A DNA stretch of 64,000 nt from Saussurea involucrata (taxonomy: Eukaryota > Streptophyta > Magnoliopsida > Asterales > Asteraceae), in contig CM066321.1 of NCBI GenBank assembly GCA_033807775.1, positions 250,220,422 through 250,284,421 of the forward strand. Reading direction: 5' to 3'. The position numbers were made by a program, and so were the translations under genes. Below, one piece after another: positions 34,077-46,092 of this stretch (the stretch's first letter is position 1; each line of letters begins with the position of its first letter). The notes beneath the pieces were generated by a model. That model was not told where the DNA came from, did no database searches, and saw only the letters and a program-made list of their open reading frames with translations.

Positions 34077-37048
34077 TTAGGAGGACATGTTCATCATACC
34101 CAGTTTGCTGATTAAGAAGTTAAATCTCCTTTCATCAAGGGCTTTTGTAAACAAGTCAGCAAGCTGGAAATCGGTTGAAACAAAGTACATGTCAATCGTC
34201 CCTTTTTCAACATGATCCTTTATGAAGTGGTACCTTATATCGATATGCTTTGTTTTGGAGTGCTGAAATGGGTTAGCTGTGATTGCTTTGGCACTCTTGG
34301 AATCACACAGAATTGGAATTTTTCCATATTCTAGGCCATAGTCTTTGAGCTGGGTTTTCATCCATATCACTTGAGAGAAACAACTAGCAGCAGCAACATA
34401 CTCTGCTTCTGCTGTAGAAGTTGATACGCAATTCTGTTTCTTGGATGTCCAACTCACCAATTTTTCACCAAGTAATTGGCAGCTACCAGACGTACTCTTT
34501 CTGTCATTCTTGCATCCTCCGTAATCTGAGTCTGTATAAGCTACAAGCTTGAAACCAGAATTAAGAGGATACCAGAGACCCAAAAATTGAGTCCCTTTCA
34601 GATATTTAAATATGCGCTTGACAGCAGACAAATGAGATTCTTTAGGATTTGCTTGAAATCTGGCACAGAGACAAGTTGCAAACATTATGTCAGGTCTGCT
34701 AGCAGTTAAGTACAGAAGTGATCCTATCATGCCTCTGTAGTTCCTGACATCTGTTGGTTCACCTTTAAGGTCAGAGTCAAGTTTAACTCCAGTGGCAATA
34801 GGAGTTTTCATTGGATTTGAATTGTTGAACTTGTATTTTTTCAAAATATCAGAGATGTATTTTGACTGACTTATAAAATTCTCTCTGATGGATTGTTTTA
34901 CTTGTAAACCAAGGAAGAATGAAAGTTCTCCCATCATGCTCATTTTGAATTCATTTTTCATCAAATCCTCAAACCTATCACAGTACTCTTGTTGTGTAGA
35001 CCCAAAAATAATGTCATCAACATATATTTGTACCAGAAGTATATCATTCCTATACCTTCTAAAGAATAGAGTTTTATCGACATTACCTTTCTCAAAGTGA
35101 TTTGTGAACAGAAAATTGGACAGAGTTTCATACCAGGCTCTAGGAGCTTGTTTAAGACCGTAGAGAGCTTTGTCTAACTTGTAAACGTGGTCTGGAAACT
35201 CCGAACTTTCAAAACCAGGCGGTTGCTGGACATAAACTTCCTCTTGTAGTTTGCCATTCAGAAAGGCAGACTTTACATCCATCTGATAGACCTTAAAGCC
35301 TTTGTGAGCAGCATAGGCTAAGAAGATTCTGATGGCTTCTAGTCTAGCTACAGGGGCAAAGGTTTCGTCATAGTCGATACCTTCTTCTTGGCAGTATCCT
35401 TTTGCAACCAGACGGGCTTTGTTTCTGATGATTATCCCATCTTCATCCTTTTTATTCCTAAACACCCACTTGGTTCCAATGGCAGCTTTGCCTTCAGGAA
35501 GTGGAACCAAGGACCAAACTTTGTTTCTTTCGAAATCCATAAGCTCTTCTTGCATAGCTTCGATCCAGTTTGGGTCTTCAAGGGCTTCAGAAATTTTCTT
35601 TGGCTCAATCATGCTTAAAAAGTTTACAAAGAAAGCTTCATTGATTGTGGCCGATCTCGTCTTCACACCATCTTCAGCAGCACCGATAATTTGATGATGG
35701 GGATGATCCTTTGTCCATCTTGTCATGGGAGCATAGACAATAGGAGGGGTTCGTGCTTCTGATGGGAAAAGATGAACTTCAACATCAGAGCTCTGTGGGT
35801 TGGCACCAGGGCTCTGTGGCACACAACTTTGGAGAGTGGCCTCATTGCTCTGTGAATTGCCAACAGGGCTCTGTGAAGGTGAGCTTTCGAATAGGGAATC
35901 TCTCCCAACATTGGTCAGCAAAGGTGACGATGGCTCATTTTCAGGTTCTCTTATATTTGATTGTGGTTCCTCATTTCTCTGAATTACACCTGTAGACAGA
36001 GAAGTAGATGGTGAAGTATTGGATGGACCAGTAAGAGTTGTACCTGTCAGATTCTGTTCTGTTGAATTTTGAACTTGATCGCCTCTGTTGATGTTGACAG
36101 AGGAGATATCATCATCGAAGAGATCATCGAACACAAGATTGATTTCTTCTTCCCTTGTCTTTGAAGAACTTGGCTTCTTCTGTTTTGTCTGTGTCCCCTC
36201 TGTTGATTTGCGATCAGAGGCACTTTATGTACTTTCATCAAAGGACACGTTAACGCTCTCTTGAATGACACGAGTTCTGGTGTTGTAGACTATGTAGGCC
36301 TTAGAGGTTAAGGAATAACCAATAAAGATTCTTTCGTCCGCCTTTTTGTCGAATTTACCCAGCTGTTCTCTGTCGTTCAAGATGTAGCACTTGCAGCCAA
36401 AAACATGAAAGAATTTTACGTTTGGCCTTCTGTTGTTGATGAGTTCATAGGGAGTCTTTTTAAATCTTTTTACAATGACAACTCTGTTTTGGGTAAAACA
36501 GGCTGTTGAGACTGCCTCTACCCAGAAGTTGATGGGAAGGACAGAGCCGACCAACATGGTTCTAGCGGCTTCTACCAGAGTTTTGTTCTTCCTTTCCACT
36601 ACACCATTCTGTTGTGGAGTTCTGGAAGCTGAGAAGTTCTGGGAGATTCCTTATTCTGAAAGATATGCATCTATTCTTGCATTCTTGAATTTTGTCCCGT
36701 TATCACTTCTCAACTTTTGCACTTTTAATCCTAACTGAACCTGTATCCTTCTCAACAAACTTATTAGAATTTCTGTGACATCAGATTTTACTCTGATGAA
36801 CTCAATCCAAGTGTATCTAGAAAATTCATCAATAAGTACTAGAATATACTTCTTGCTCGACAGACTTTTCACAGAGATAGGACCACATAGATCCACACGA
36901 AGCATGTGCAAAGGTCTGGGACAACTATGATCACTCTTAGTTCTGTGTGAAGATCTTTTCATCTTTCCCAATTCACAGGCAGAACAGAGATGGTCTTTGT
37001 CAAATTTCAGTGGAGGAAGTTCTTTTACTAGATTTAATTTCACGAGCT
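34077..37048 (-). pseudogene. pol: Integrase, reverse transcriptase and RNase H of element G
   Basis: One minus-strand frame continues from PR after removal of H. It holds the integrase zinc part (CSACELGK), the core with D in RVDLCGP, D in RSDNGTKF and E in VVERKNK, and the GCKCYILNDREQLGKFD region. In-frame TAA stops lie at 36651-36653 and 36225-36227. RT follows with QMDVKSAFLNG and YVDD at 35013-35024. Complete RNase H follows with YTDSDYGG, STAEAEYVAA and ILCDSKSA, ending LGMMNMSS before TAA 34077-34079. RT and RNase H are uninterrupted and could be active; the two INT stops would block a full polyprotein. Confidence 0.92.
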
Positions 37049-37053
37049 TGTTA

Positions 37054-38544
37054 TGTAACATCCCTTATCTTTAAAACACTCATTTAACGGAAAGTAACCT
37101 TAAAATACAGCGGAAGATTTGTAATTAAAACATTTAGATAAAATCCCATAATCTTATAGAAAAGAGTACAAGTTTGCAACTTAAAACCAATAAGTTTGAG
37201 ACAAACAATATTCAACTGAAAAGCTTAGAGAATCCAAAACTATCATTCATCAAAAGAAAATATAAGCTGCTGAGCTGCCGCAAATCCAAAAGCTTCAAGC
37301 TGGAGCCTTTCCTTTATTCTTCGAAGATGTACCTGCCACTAAAAGATGAATAACAACGGGGTAAGCTTTCGCTTAGTGAGCACGCACCTATACCACATAT
37401 CATCATGCATACATACTCGCATAAACATAGCAATCACATACATGTAACATCCTTCCATTCCTTAAGGCACAAAGCCAATAAGAAAGGTCATAACTAGACT
37501 CTGGTACCAGGCCTCTTCATACATAACATATTCCCTAGGGGTATTACTACCACCATAGGTACTCTTTCCTTTCGCAAAGCCAACATATACATAATCACAC
37601 ATGCAATCCAACTACATACACATAACTTACATAATATAGGTAGAGTACTCACCTGTCAAGATGTCAATTACCAAGTACTTCACAGTGTATAATAATCACC
37701 TCGTACCACCTATAACATTCATACATACACATATCATAACAAGCCCAAAAATGGAACTCTAATTCTATCCCAACTCTCATCCCGAAATGACATAGCTAGG
37801 ATAGTCCAAATACCATAAAACTTTGCCAAACATCCCATTTCATACACCCCATTTCTATTGATTTGTAAACATAATACACATACCTTGCAATTCTAGACCG
37901 CGAACAACAATCCTCCTAGAACCTTTCACAACTTGAATCTTCCAAAATCACCAAATCTTTCGCCTGGAAAATATAGCAACTTCGGACACTTGGTTCTCTC
38001 TACTGGGAACTCCGATGCCAAATCCCTCCGGTCAGAATGTAGATTAGAGGGTCGTGAAGTCGCTGTCCAAATTTCACGACGATCCAACGGTTAACGAAGG
38101 AGAATCGGTCGATCTTTCACAGCAGCTCACAAGAACTCCGAAAATCCCTTTCACAGCAACTTCGGACACTTGGTTCTCTCTACTGGGAACTCCGATGCCA
38201 AATCCCTCCGGTCAGAATGTAGATTAGAGGGTCGTGAAGTCGCTGTCCAAATTTCACGACGATCCAACGGTTAACGAAGGAGAATCGGTCGGTCTTTCAC
38301 AGCAGCTCACAAGAACTCCGAAAATCCCTTTCTCTTTTCTCTCTTCTTTGCTAAAGAAACAAATGGCTGCAAATGAGGGTGTTTAGGGTTTCCATCCCCT
38401 TTACATACATGCCAAACACACCCTCATCTTACAAAATTGATAAACTGGCCCCTAGATTCCTGAACACGTACATAACGACCCAAAAATTAACTCAACCCCA
38501 AAAGAGACAGTTAAATCACGTAAATTGGGAAACGGGGTGTTACA
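37054..38544 (-). mobile_element. Element H: solo-LTR-like insertion in G integrase
   Basis: Ends TGTAACATCCC and GGGGTGTTACA, TSD TGTTA at 37049-37053 and 38545-38549. Removing it with one TSD restores G's pol frame. On the minus strand it starts TGTAACACCCC and has CACTAAGC...GCTTACC, like F on the plus strand, typical of Ty3/gypsy LTRs. No coding sequence is present. Confidence 0.85.
37975..38334. repeat. 180-bp tandem duplication in H
   Basis: AGCAACTTCGGACACTTGG starts at 37975 and again at 38155. The two 180-bp units are almost identical; I saw one change (GTCGATC against GTCGGTC). Confidence 0.92.
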
Positions 38545-39010
38545 TGTTAAGATTTGAAAAATTCAAATGGGCAAATCTTTTATGCCAAAGCCAGACATCT
38601 TCATTTTTTAAAGACACTAAACAGAGTTTCTCTGTTGTAGAGTTTTGGTTAGGATTGAAATTCATTTTATAAAGATTGCCTTTTCTGTCGGCTCTTAAGA
38701 GTTCTTGACCAGACTCGGAAAGCAACAGAGAACAATACTTCTTCCTAAAATTGACATCAAACCCATGATCACAGAGTTGACTTATGCTAAGCAGATTATG
38801 GTTTAATCCTTCAACATAAGCAACCTCAGAAACTGAAACACCACGATTGACTAATGTACCGTATCCTCTAATATGTCTGCCATTATCTCTTCCAAAGGTT
38901 ACTGCACTTCCATTTTTGTTCTTGAAAGAAGTAAGCAGCTCCTTATTCCCCGTCATGTGCCTTGAGCATCCTGAATCTAAATACCAGATCTGCACATGGG
39001 GTTTCTGCAC
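38545..39010 (-). pseudogene. pol: Protease and gag-pre-integrase part of element G
   Basis: The minus-strand frame is the same as gag. WYLDSGCSRHMTG carries the aspartic-protease D-S-G site, followed by the usual copia sequence through GLNHNLLSISQL and LWHKRFAHLNF. It is broken by H in the zinc-binding region and continues at 37048. No stop lies within this part. The only codon separating it from gag is a TAA near 39014-39019, so simple read-through would produce Gag-Pol. Confidence 0.88.
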
Positions 39011-39016
39011 GACAGA

Positions 39017-42000
39017 TTAGTTTCTTTTAGGTACCCATTGCATTTTGGGTCCTTTCTTGTTAGGTTTGGGGGCGTTCATGGGCTTTCCTTCTGGCTTTCC
39101 ATTTTGGGATGGTATGCCAGAGGGTTTCTTCTGTGCATTCTGAATAGTCTTGGGTTTTTTCCTTTGAAATGACTGATTCAGAACACAGTGAGGACCATTC
39201 ATATGGTTCTTTAACTGTAACAGAAGTTGAATACAATTGCGTTTGATAGAACATGAAGATTGATGCAAATTGTCGTTTTTATTCAAAGACTGTTGTTTAA
39301 AGGGAGCTTGATTTTGAAAAACTCTAGGACCAGATGTCTTTACGTACATTCTGTCCTGTGATTTAAAATTTTTGTTTCTTGGAGCAAACTCTCTTGACAC
39401 AAAACTGTTTCTCTTTGGATTTACAATAGGTGTAGGAGTAGGTTGGTCATTGACTTTCCATTTTCCTTTCTGCTCTGTTGTAAATTTGACTTGATCATAA
39501 GCGTAAGGAACAGAGATATAGTCTTCATGAATAATCTTAGCTTTTCCTCTTTTCTTTTCTTCTATCTCATTAGAGTAAAGAATTCTGATACCCTTATTTT
39601 TCAAATTTGGCAAAGGTATAAATCTGTTCTGTTTCTTAAAGAATGAGACGTTTTTCAGAGAACCAGATTCAACAATTACTTGTTTAGGTTTGTGCAAAGA
39701 AGTCTTAGGAGCACAGAAAATTTGCTCATCTACCTCAGAATCAGAGTCACTGTCAGAGCACATAAAGTCTCTGATGGCTCTGGTAGAGGTGTTAGACTTA
39801 TTGGGTATCTTAGAGTTATCAGCTCTGGTGGATTTAAACTTTCTTATCTTTGGTTTTAAAGCATCACAAGCAGCATTTTCTTCAATAACTTTCAAAATAT
39901 CCTCTTCAAAAGTTGTTCGTAAGGTTTCAGAGGATGGAGAGAAGACTGGGACTTCAGAGTTGAGTTCTCTCTGTATTGAAGCACACGAGGATTCTGTAAT
40001 GGAAGTAACAGACTTCTCCTCCTTGAAAGAATTGAAGTTAAAGATTTCTTTTGGATCTTGACTTTTGATGGAATCGGTAAGCTTTATTTCTGCTCTTCCC
40101 TGATCAAGAATAAACTTTTCAGATGGTTTTGTAACCTTTTCTTGATTCAAGGAGTCATAGCTGACATTCCTTAAGCTTAGTCTTTTTGCTTTTGTAAAAT
40201 ATGATATTTTGGCTCTTTTGAAAACATCAGTTCCAGAGATCACATCCTCTTGCATTTTTCCAATAGAGAAGGCAAAGGGATAAGATGCCTTTAACCTTCT
40301 TTTGTAAGGAACAATGTCACTAAAACCTAGACCTTGCTTGTCTTCTTGAGAATTGATTTTGGTATACACATTCTGTGCATCCTGGTACTTTTTGATTAAA
40401 ATCTCTTTTTTTCTGTAGGGATTGATGTAAAGTTTCCCTTTCTCTCTGAAAATAGTCTTTTAGAGCAACATAGTTTAAACGTTCATTTTCAGATTTAGCA
40501 ACTTCTTCAGCTTTTTGTTTCAAAATTTCTTCAAACTCTTTAACCCTTTTTTAAAACGTGCCTTCTTTCTTTTGTTGTAAGACTTCTAGCTCAGATTTCT
40601 CTCTGGATATTTCATCCTTTTCTTGTTCTAAGAGTGTTTTCTCTCTCTTCTAGAAGGACAGATCCTTCTGAGCTAGCTTTCTTAACTCTTTTTCCTCAGA
40701 AAGCTTTTGTTTTAAGAGTTGAAACTCTTCAGTAAGTAATGACACATGCATCTCAAGTTCTGAGTCAGACTTGGATTTAGAGAAATGTACCTTGGCACTG
40801 GTTCTGGTTGTCTCCAGCGCTCTGTTGTCTGGCTCTGTTACGGTCAGGGCAAATGCATGAGCCACATCTTCTTCTTCGGACTTTTCTATTCTTCCTCCGG
40901 TCATCCAATCAACTTCCAAACTTCCATCATCCACAGCAACAATGGCTTGCTCTGGTTCATCGTCAGAGGATGAGTCAGAGATCCAATTCTCCATTTCAGC
41001 AACATAGCTTCTTTCTCTGTAATAATCTTGTAATAATCTTGATCTTTCACAAGTTTTCCTTTACAATTAGCAGAGAAATGGCCAGGTTTGCTGCATCTAA
41101 AGCAGCGTCCATCATTCTGATTGATGGGTTGGGCAGCATCAGCCTTCTGTGGAGCAAGAGTATTGAACTTCTGTTGCTGTCTCTGTTCTGTCGGAGCTCT
41201 GTTGTGATGGTTCTGTTGTGGGGGTGCAACATAAGCTCTGTTCTCATCTTTTTCATATCTACCTCTTCTGTCGAATGCTCTGTTGCCAAATCTCTTGCTG
41301 AATTGTTGAGTGATTAATGCAATAGATTTAGCAAACACATTTATATCGTCATCTTCATCTGACGAGTTTTCTTCTGTATCACTTCTAGCTACCAAACTCT
41401 TACTCTTCTTCTTCTTTCCTCTACTAGAACTTTCTCTGTTGGTCTTTCCTTCTGTGGATTTCTTTGATTCAGAGACTAACGCAATAGGTCCTGCAATGGT
41501 GGATTTGCCCTTTTGTTTGACAACATCCTTCTCTTGTGCAACCAGAGTGCCATGCACATCGGTAAGAGACCATGCATCTAGATCTTGGTTAGCTTGTAAA
41601 GACATGGACAGATTTAACCATTCATCATTCAGACTTTTCAGGAACAAAACATTGTTATCTTCCTTCGACCTAACAACCCCACACTTTTTACATTTGTTTA
41701 ACAAAACATTGAATCTGTTGTAGTTTTTTTGTAAGGTTTCCTCAGGAAGTGCCTTGAAATCGTTGTATTCATTTATACATTGGGTCCTTCTGTTCTTTTG
41801 GGTTTTGATGCCACCCTCAAGCTGATTAAGAAGTTAATCCCATATTTCTTTGGCAGTAACACATGAATCTAGTTCTTGAAATATTTCATTAGGAATGGCC
41901 ATAATCAGAAGTCTAACTGCTTTTAGATCATTTTCCATTTTTAATGTCTCTTCATCAGTAAATCCGGTGGTTTTGGGTTCAAGGTGAGCAGGAATCTCAG

Positions 42001-42205
42001 CAGTAGTTTGTTTTACGGGTACACGTGGAATCAAAACCATGGGTTTGAATGGTCCATCCGTGACAGAACGTATTAAATCTCTGTCCATCCCCTCAAGGAA
42101 GTTAACCATCCTAATCTTCCATTGAGGATATTCATCTCTCAGAAGAATAGGAGGCTTAGTTAGAGAACCAGCAGTATAAACAGCATTGATATGGTTATTT
42201 GCCAT
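39017..42205 (-). pseudogene. gag: Gag of element G
   Basis: The start MANNHINAVYTAG leads into EYPQWKIRMVNFL and IPNEIF.ELDSC.TAKEIWD, the UBN2-type capsid region. In-frame TAA at 41834-41836. The frame goes on through a basic Ser/Lys stretch and the CCHC knuckle CFRCSKPGHFSANC (about 41063-41104). Near 41000 it shifts, runs in a second frame with a coiled coil (stops at 40650 and near 40545), then shifts back near 40370-40410. The last part (40369-39017) is charged, Ser-rich and then basic, ending GPKMQWVPKRN. The two frameshifts compensate each other. Confidence 0.85.
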
Positions 42206-42483
42206 TTTTCAGAAAAACAGGGTATAACAGTTTCAACTGGATTTGAAAGAGTATAAACTGAAAGTAAGTGAATAGTAACCAATGGAACAGTAATGAACAG
42301 TAGATAATATCTTTAATCTAGACTGGAAAGCTTAAGACAGTGGTATATTAACTTTTAAACTTTAAACTGTAAAACAGAGTATACTAGGAAGCTTTGAAAT
42401 GCACACACAATCAACAACAGTGAATCAACCTTGGTAGATTGGATGGGTTGATTTCAGAAAATCAAGCAAGCTCTGATACCAAT
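42206..42483 (-). promoter_or_regulatory. Leader and primer-binding site of element G
   Basis: The primer-binding site TGGTATCAGAGC occupies 42470-42481 on the minus strand, two bases from the LTR. The remaining 260 bp leader is AT-rich with no gene. Confidence 0.88.
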
Positions 42484-43207
42484 TGTAGGTTCCCAGATTC
42501 ACGTTGTATCACATTAATGGTAGTAATATAGACAGCGGAAGCATTTAAATATAAAGCCATTAAAGTGAGTGATTGTGTAAATGATATTGTAATAGTGAGA
42601 ATCAATTATAGAACAGGATAATCATAACAAGATCAAATAAGAAACGCTGCTCGTATATTGATAATGGATAACACCAAGAACAAGATCAATGGTGTATCCT
42701 GAAATCTCACAGGGAACAATATCGTACGGAGGTAGTGCTCGGGATTGATGCAGTGTGTGCTTAAACAATTGTGGAAAACTATTCTTCCCAAAGCTTACAA
42801 TTGTTTGTTCCACTACCTCTCTATTTATAGCCCTGATAAAGTGAAGACAGTGTACTATCGTACCCTAGAATGACACGTGGAAAGTGTGTCTCCTAATTTT
42901 AGGGCATACGTGGAAAGTATGGACACTTGTCTAACACTTGGTATTTCATACGAGACTTAGGCATCACAGAGGTCTTCACTACAACAGAGCTCATAGACCA
43001 GAGCTCTGTTGGTCTTCGGTTGTGACCAGTTCTTCTGTTGATCTTCTGACAGAGCTCTGTTGAGCTCTGTTAGTTTCACCAGAACTCTGCTGAGTTCTGT
43101 TGATCTTCTTGAAGCTTTTTCTTCTAAGTCTTCTGCTGCATCTCTGATGGTCTTCTGACTTGATAATATTTTCAATACTTTTACATTACAGATACTTGGG
43201 GCTAACA
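42484..43207 (-). repeat. 5' LTR of element G
   Basis: Minus-strand TGTTAGCCCC to GGGAACCTACA. TATAAATA at 42822-42829. CAGAGCTCTG palindrome at 42999-43008. TSD GAGAG at 43208-43212. Confidence 0.94.
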
Positions 43208-43212
43208 GAGAG

Positions 43213-45349
43213 TATCAATGTTACGTTTGACGAGAGTGTGACTTTGACTTCTGGACAACACAGTTCAGAACTCGGACATAAATCTGAAGCTTCTACTAAA
43301 AAAGGAGTAGAACCTGTGGCAAAACAGTTTTCTAATTATGTATTAAATAATAATAGTACTAAAGATTTAGATTTGTTATTTCATGATGCATTTATGGATT
43401 ATTGTGCAGATATGGAATCACCCAACACATCTGTAAATGCATCTCCACAACAGACGAGTGTTAATGTCTCCGGTCCATCTGACGATGTCGGTGCTAGTAC
43501 TTCTGGGCGAACAACGAAACTCAAAGTGAACCTACAACTATTCCAGTTTCTGAACCTGAAATTCAGCCTGAAGTTCGGGTTTCAGTAAACACATCATCGG
43601 AGGTTAACATACCAGAACCGACACATGTATCTTCAGCTGAATCTACTGAAGAGATTCTTGCAGTTTTGGATGAGAATGATTCTTCAAACACTCGTGTAGA
43701 GATTCCAACTCTTCCCAGTACACATAAATGGACAAAAGCACACCCCCAGCAGATATTATTGGTGATCTCAATGATGGAGTGAAGACACGATCTGCGACTA
43801 CAAACGAATGTTTGTATGTCAACTTTCTAAGCACGTTAGAACCCAAGAAAGCATCCGAAGCTTTACAAGATCCAGATTGGATAAACGCCATGCAAGAGGA
43901 GTTAAATGAGTTTAAGCGTAACGAAGTTTGGCATTTGGTGAAGCGTCCTAAAGACAAGACCATTGTTGGAACTAAATGGGTCTTTAGGAACAAGAAAGAC
44001 GAAGCAGGAATTATAGTCAGAAACAAAGCAAGACTGGTTGCAAAAGGGTATAATCAACAAGAAGGAATAGATTATGATGAAACCTATGCACCAGTAGCAA
44101 GGATTGAAGCCATCAGAATTTTTCTTGCATACGCCGCGCATAAAAGCATGAAGATATTTCAGATGGACGTCAAATCTGCGCTTCTGAACGGAATACTTCA
44201 TGAAGAGGTTTACGTAAGTCAACCTGAGGGCTTTGTAGATCCAAAATATCCAAACCATGTCTACGTTTTAGACAAATCACTCTACGGTCTAAAACAAGCA
44301 CCAAGGGAATGGTATGAGACTCTGACTATTCATCTGCTTGAAAATGAATACACCAAAGGTACAATAGATACAACTCTTTTTCTCAAAAGAAAAGGTAAAG
44401 ATTTAATACTAGTACAAATATATGTTGACGACATTATATTTGGCTCTACGAATCCCGAGATGTGTAAAGATTTTGAAGAGGTGATGAAACGCCGCTTTCA
44501 AATGAGTATGATGGGAGAACTAAAATTTTTTCTTGGACTCCAAGTGACACAGTCAAATGAAGGCATTTTCATTAATCAATCAAAATATATAAATGATATG
44601 CTTCAGAAATTTGACCTAAATTCCTCTTCCACCATGAAAACTCCCATGGCTACCGGTAAGCTTTTGAACGCTGATTCATCTGGTATATCAGTCGATCAAA
44701 AGTTATACCGAGGCATGATTGGATCTTTACTATATCTAACGGCAGGTAGACCGGATATTTTGTTTGCAACATCTTTTTGTGCACGTTTTCAAGCTAACCG
44801 GAAGGAATCTCACCTTGTGGTTGTAAAGCGAATCCTTAGATATCTCAAACGCACAAAGAATTTGGGTCTTTGGTATCCTAAGGATTCTGGGTTTGAACTA
44901 ACTGCTTACACAGATGCAGATCATGCGGGAAATATGATGGACAGGAAAAGCACATCTGGTGCTTGTCAATTTTTGGGAGACAAACTTGTAAGCTGGTCAT
45001 CAAAGAAGCAAAATCTACGGCTGAAGCAGAATATGTGGCCGCCGCTAGTTGCTGTTCACAAGTAATTTGGATGAAGACTCAGCTAAAGGATTATGTATAT
45101 ATCTTCAACAAGATCCTAATTTATTGTGATTCCAAAAGCGCAATTGCAATAACTGAAAATCCTGTTCAACACTCCAAGACGAAACACATAGATGTCAGGT
45201 ACCATTTTATCAAAGACCATGTTGAGAAGGGAACTATAGAAATGCATTTCGTACCAACAGAACTAGAGCTTGTTGATTTATTTACAAAACCTTTAGATGA
45301 AAAAAGGTTCACTTTTCTAATCAGTAAACTAGGAATGTTGAATACTTAG
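43213..45349 (+). pseudogene. pol: Integrase C-terminus, reverse transcriptase and RNase H of element C
   Basis: The frame resumes after G with SINVTFDES, completing integrase, then shifts near 43510-43530 and again near 43740. RT (frame 0) has TKWVFRNKKDE, ARLVAKGYNQQEGIDY, QMDVKSALLNG (F to L) and YVDD at 44421-44432. RNase H starts with YTDADHAG, then a small deletion and frameshift near 45015 removes a few codons before STAEAEYVAA. Frame 2 then completes CDSKSAIAI and HFIKDHVEKG, ending LGMLNT at 45349. RT looks intact; RNase H is broken. Confidence 0.9.
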
Positions 45350-45690
45350 GCATTTCTTAGTTTTCTTTAAAACATTGAGGGGGAGTATATGTTCTTGTTT
45401 ATTTAATTATATTCATCTTTTGAGGGGGAGTTTGAATTTTTCATAAAGTGATACAACTAACTGGCATGGACTCATGTTCTATGAGTACCAAATTTTCATC
45501 TGTTTGTGCAGATTTTTTTGAAGAAGAGACAACTGATTATGCATCTGTTTAGGGGGAGCAGATTGGCATAAGTCTGTAAGTAATTTTTTTTTTGAGAAAG
45601 TTTAAGTAAAAGACTTCAAAGATTTTATCTGATGTAAAAGTTTTTGAACAGTTTGAAACCTTTTCTGAAAAAGTTGTATTTTTTGAAAAT
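45350..45690 (+). other. Iterated PPT-like motifs after pol in C
   Basis: GAGGGGGAG occurs at 45377-45385 and 45422-45430, and AGGGGGAGC at 45551-45559. No gene. The layout matches the spacers of B, E and G. Confidence 0.75.
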
Positions 45691-45696
45691 ATTTGA

Positions 45697-45890
45697 GATT
45701 TCGGACCTATAAAGAATCGAAACCAAAGGTTTCGAACCCTTAAGGAATCGAAACCAAAGGTTTCGGACCCTTAAGGATGCGAAACCAAAGGTTTCGAACC
45801 CTTAAGGATGCGAAACCAAAGGTTTCGAACCCTTAAGGATTCGAAACCAATGGTTTCGAACCCTTAAGGATGCGAAATCATATGGTTTCG
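45697..45890 (+). repeat. 31-bp palindromic tandem repeat in C
   Basis: Units begin at 45728, 45759, 45790, 45821 and 45852, with a degenerate one before them. Each reads GGTTTCG, then AACCCTTAAGGATG, then CGAAACC plus AAA. The arms pair and the centre CCTTAAGG is itself palindromic, so each unit is a 28-nt inverted repeat. Looser TTTCGAAYCC...RRTACGAAATC units continue at 46380-46860. Confidence 0.93.
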
Positions 45891-46092
45891 AATCTAGATG
45901 GGTACGAATTCAAATTTTTTTTATAAAATTTTTCAACTTTATCTGATTCTAATTCTTTTGGAACTTTTTGCATCTTTGTTCATGCAAATTGTTCAGATGA
46001 ACAGTGCCATGTCTATTTTTCAGACATGCCTTTTTCTACTGTTTGCCAAGTGGGGCACTCTAAATCGTGCCAAGTGTCCAAATTTTTTTAAG

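Larger units (their letters stand above)
28307..43207 (-). mobile_element. Element G: nearly complete Sirevirus-like element on the minus strand
   Basis: LTRs at 42484-43207 (5') and 28307-29030 (3') are both 724 bp and differ at about 16 sites (about 97.8%). The TSD GAGAG is exact (28302-28306, 43208-43212). On the minus strand the order is primer-binding site, gag, PR, INT (split by H), RT, RNase H, spacer, aORF, PPT. Without H it is about 13.4 kb. It carries only a handful of stops plus two compensating gag frameshifts, the best-preserved coding set in the window. Confidence 0.94.

Noticed and set aside
45697..45890. CRISPR-like regular repeats
   Set aside because: The 31-bp units are contiguous without spacers, and the DNA is a plant retrotransposon.
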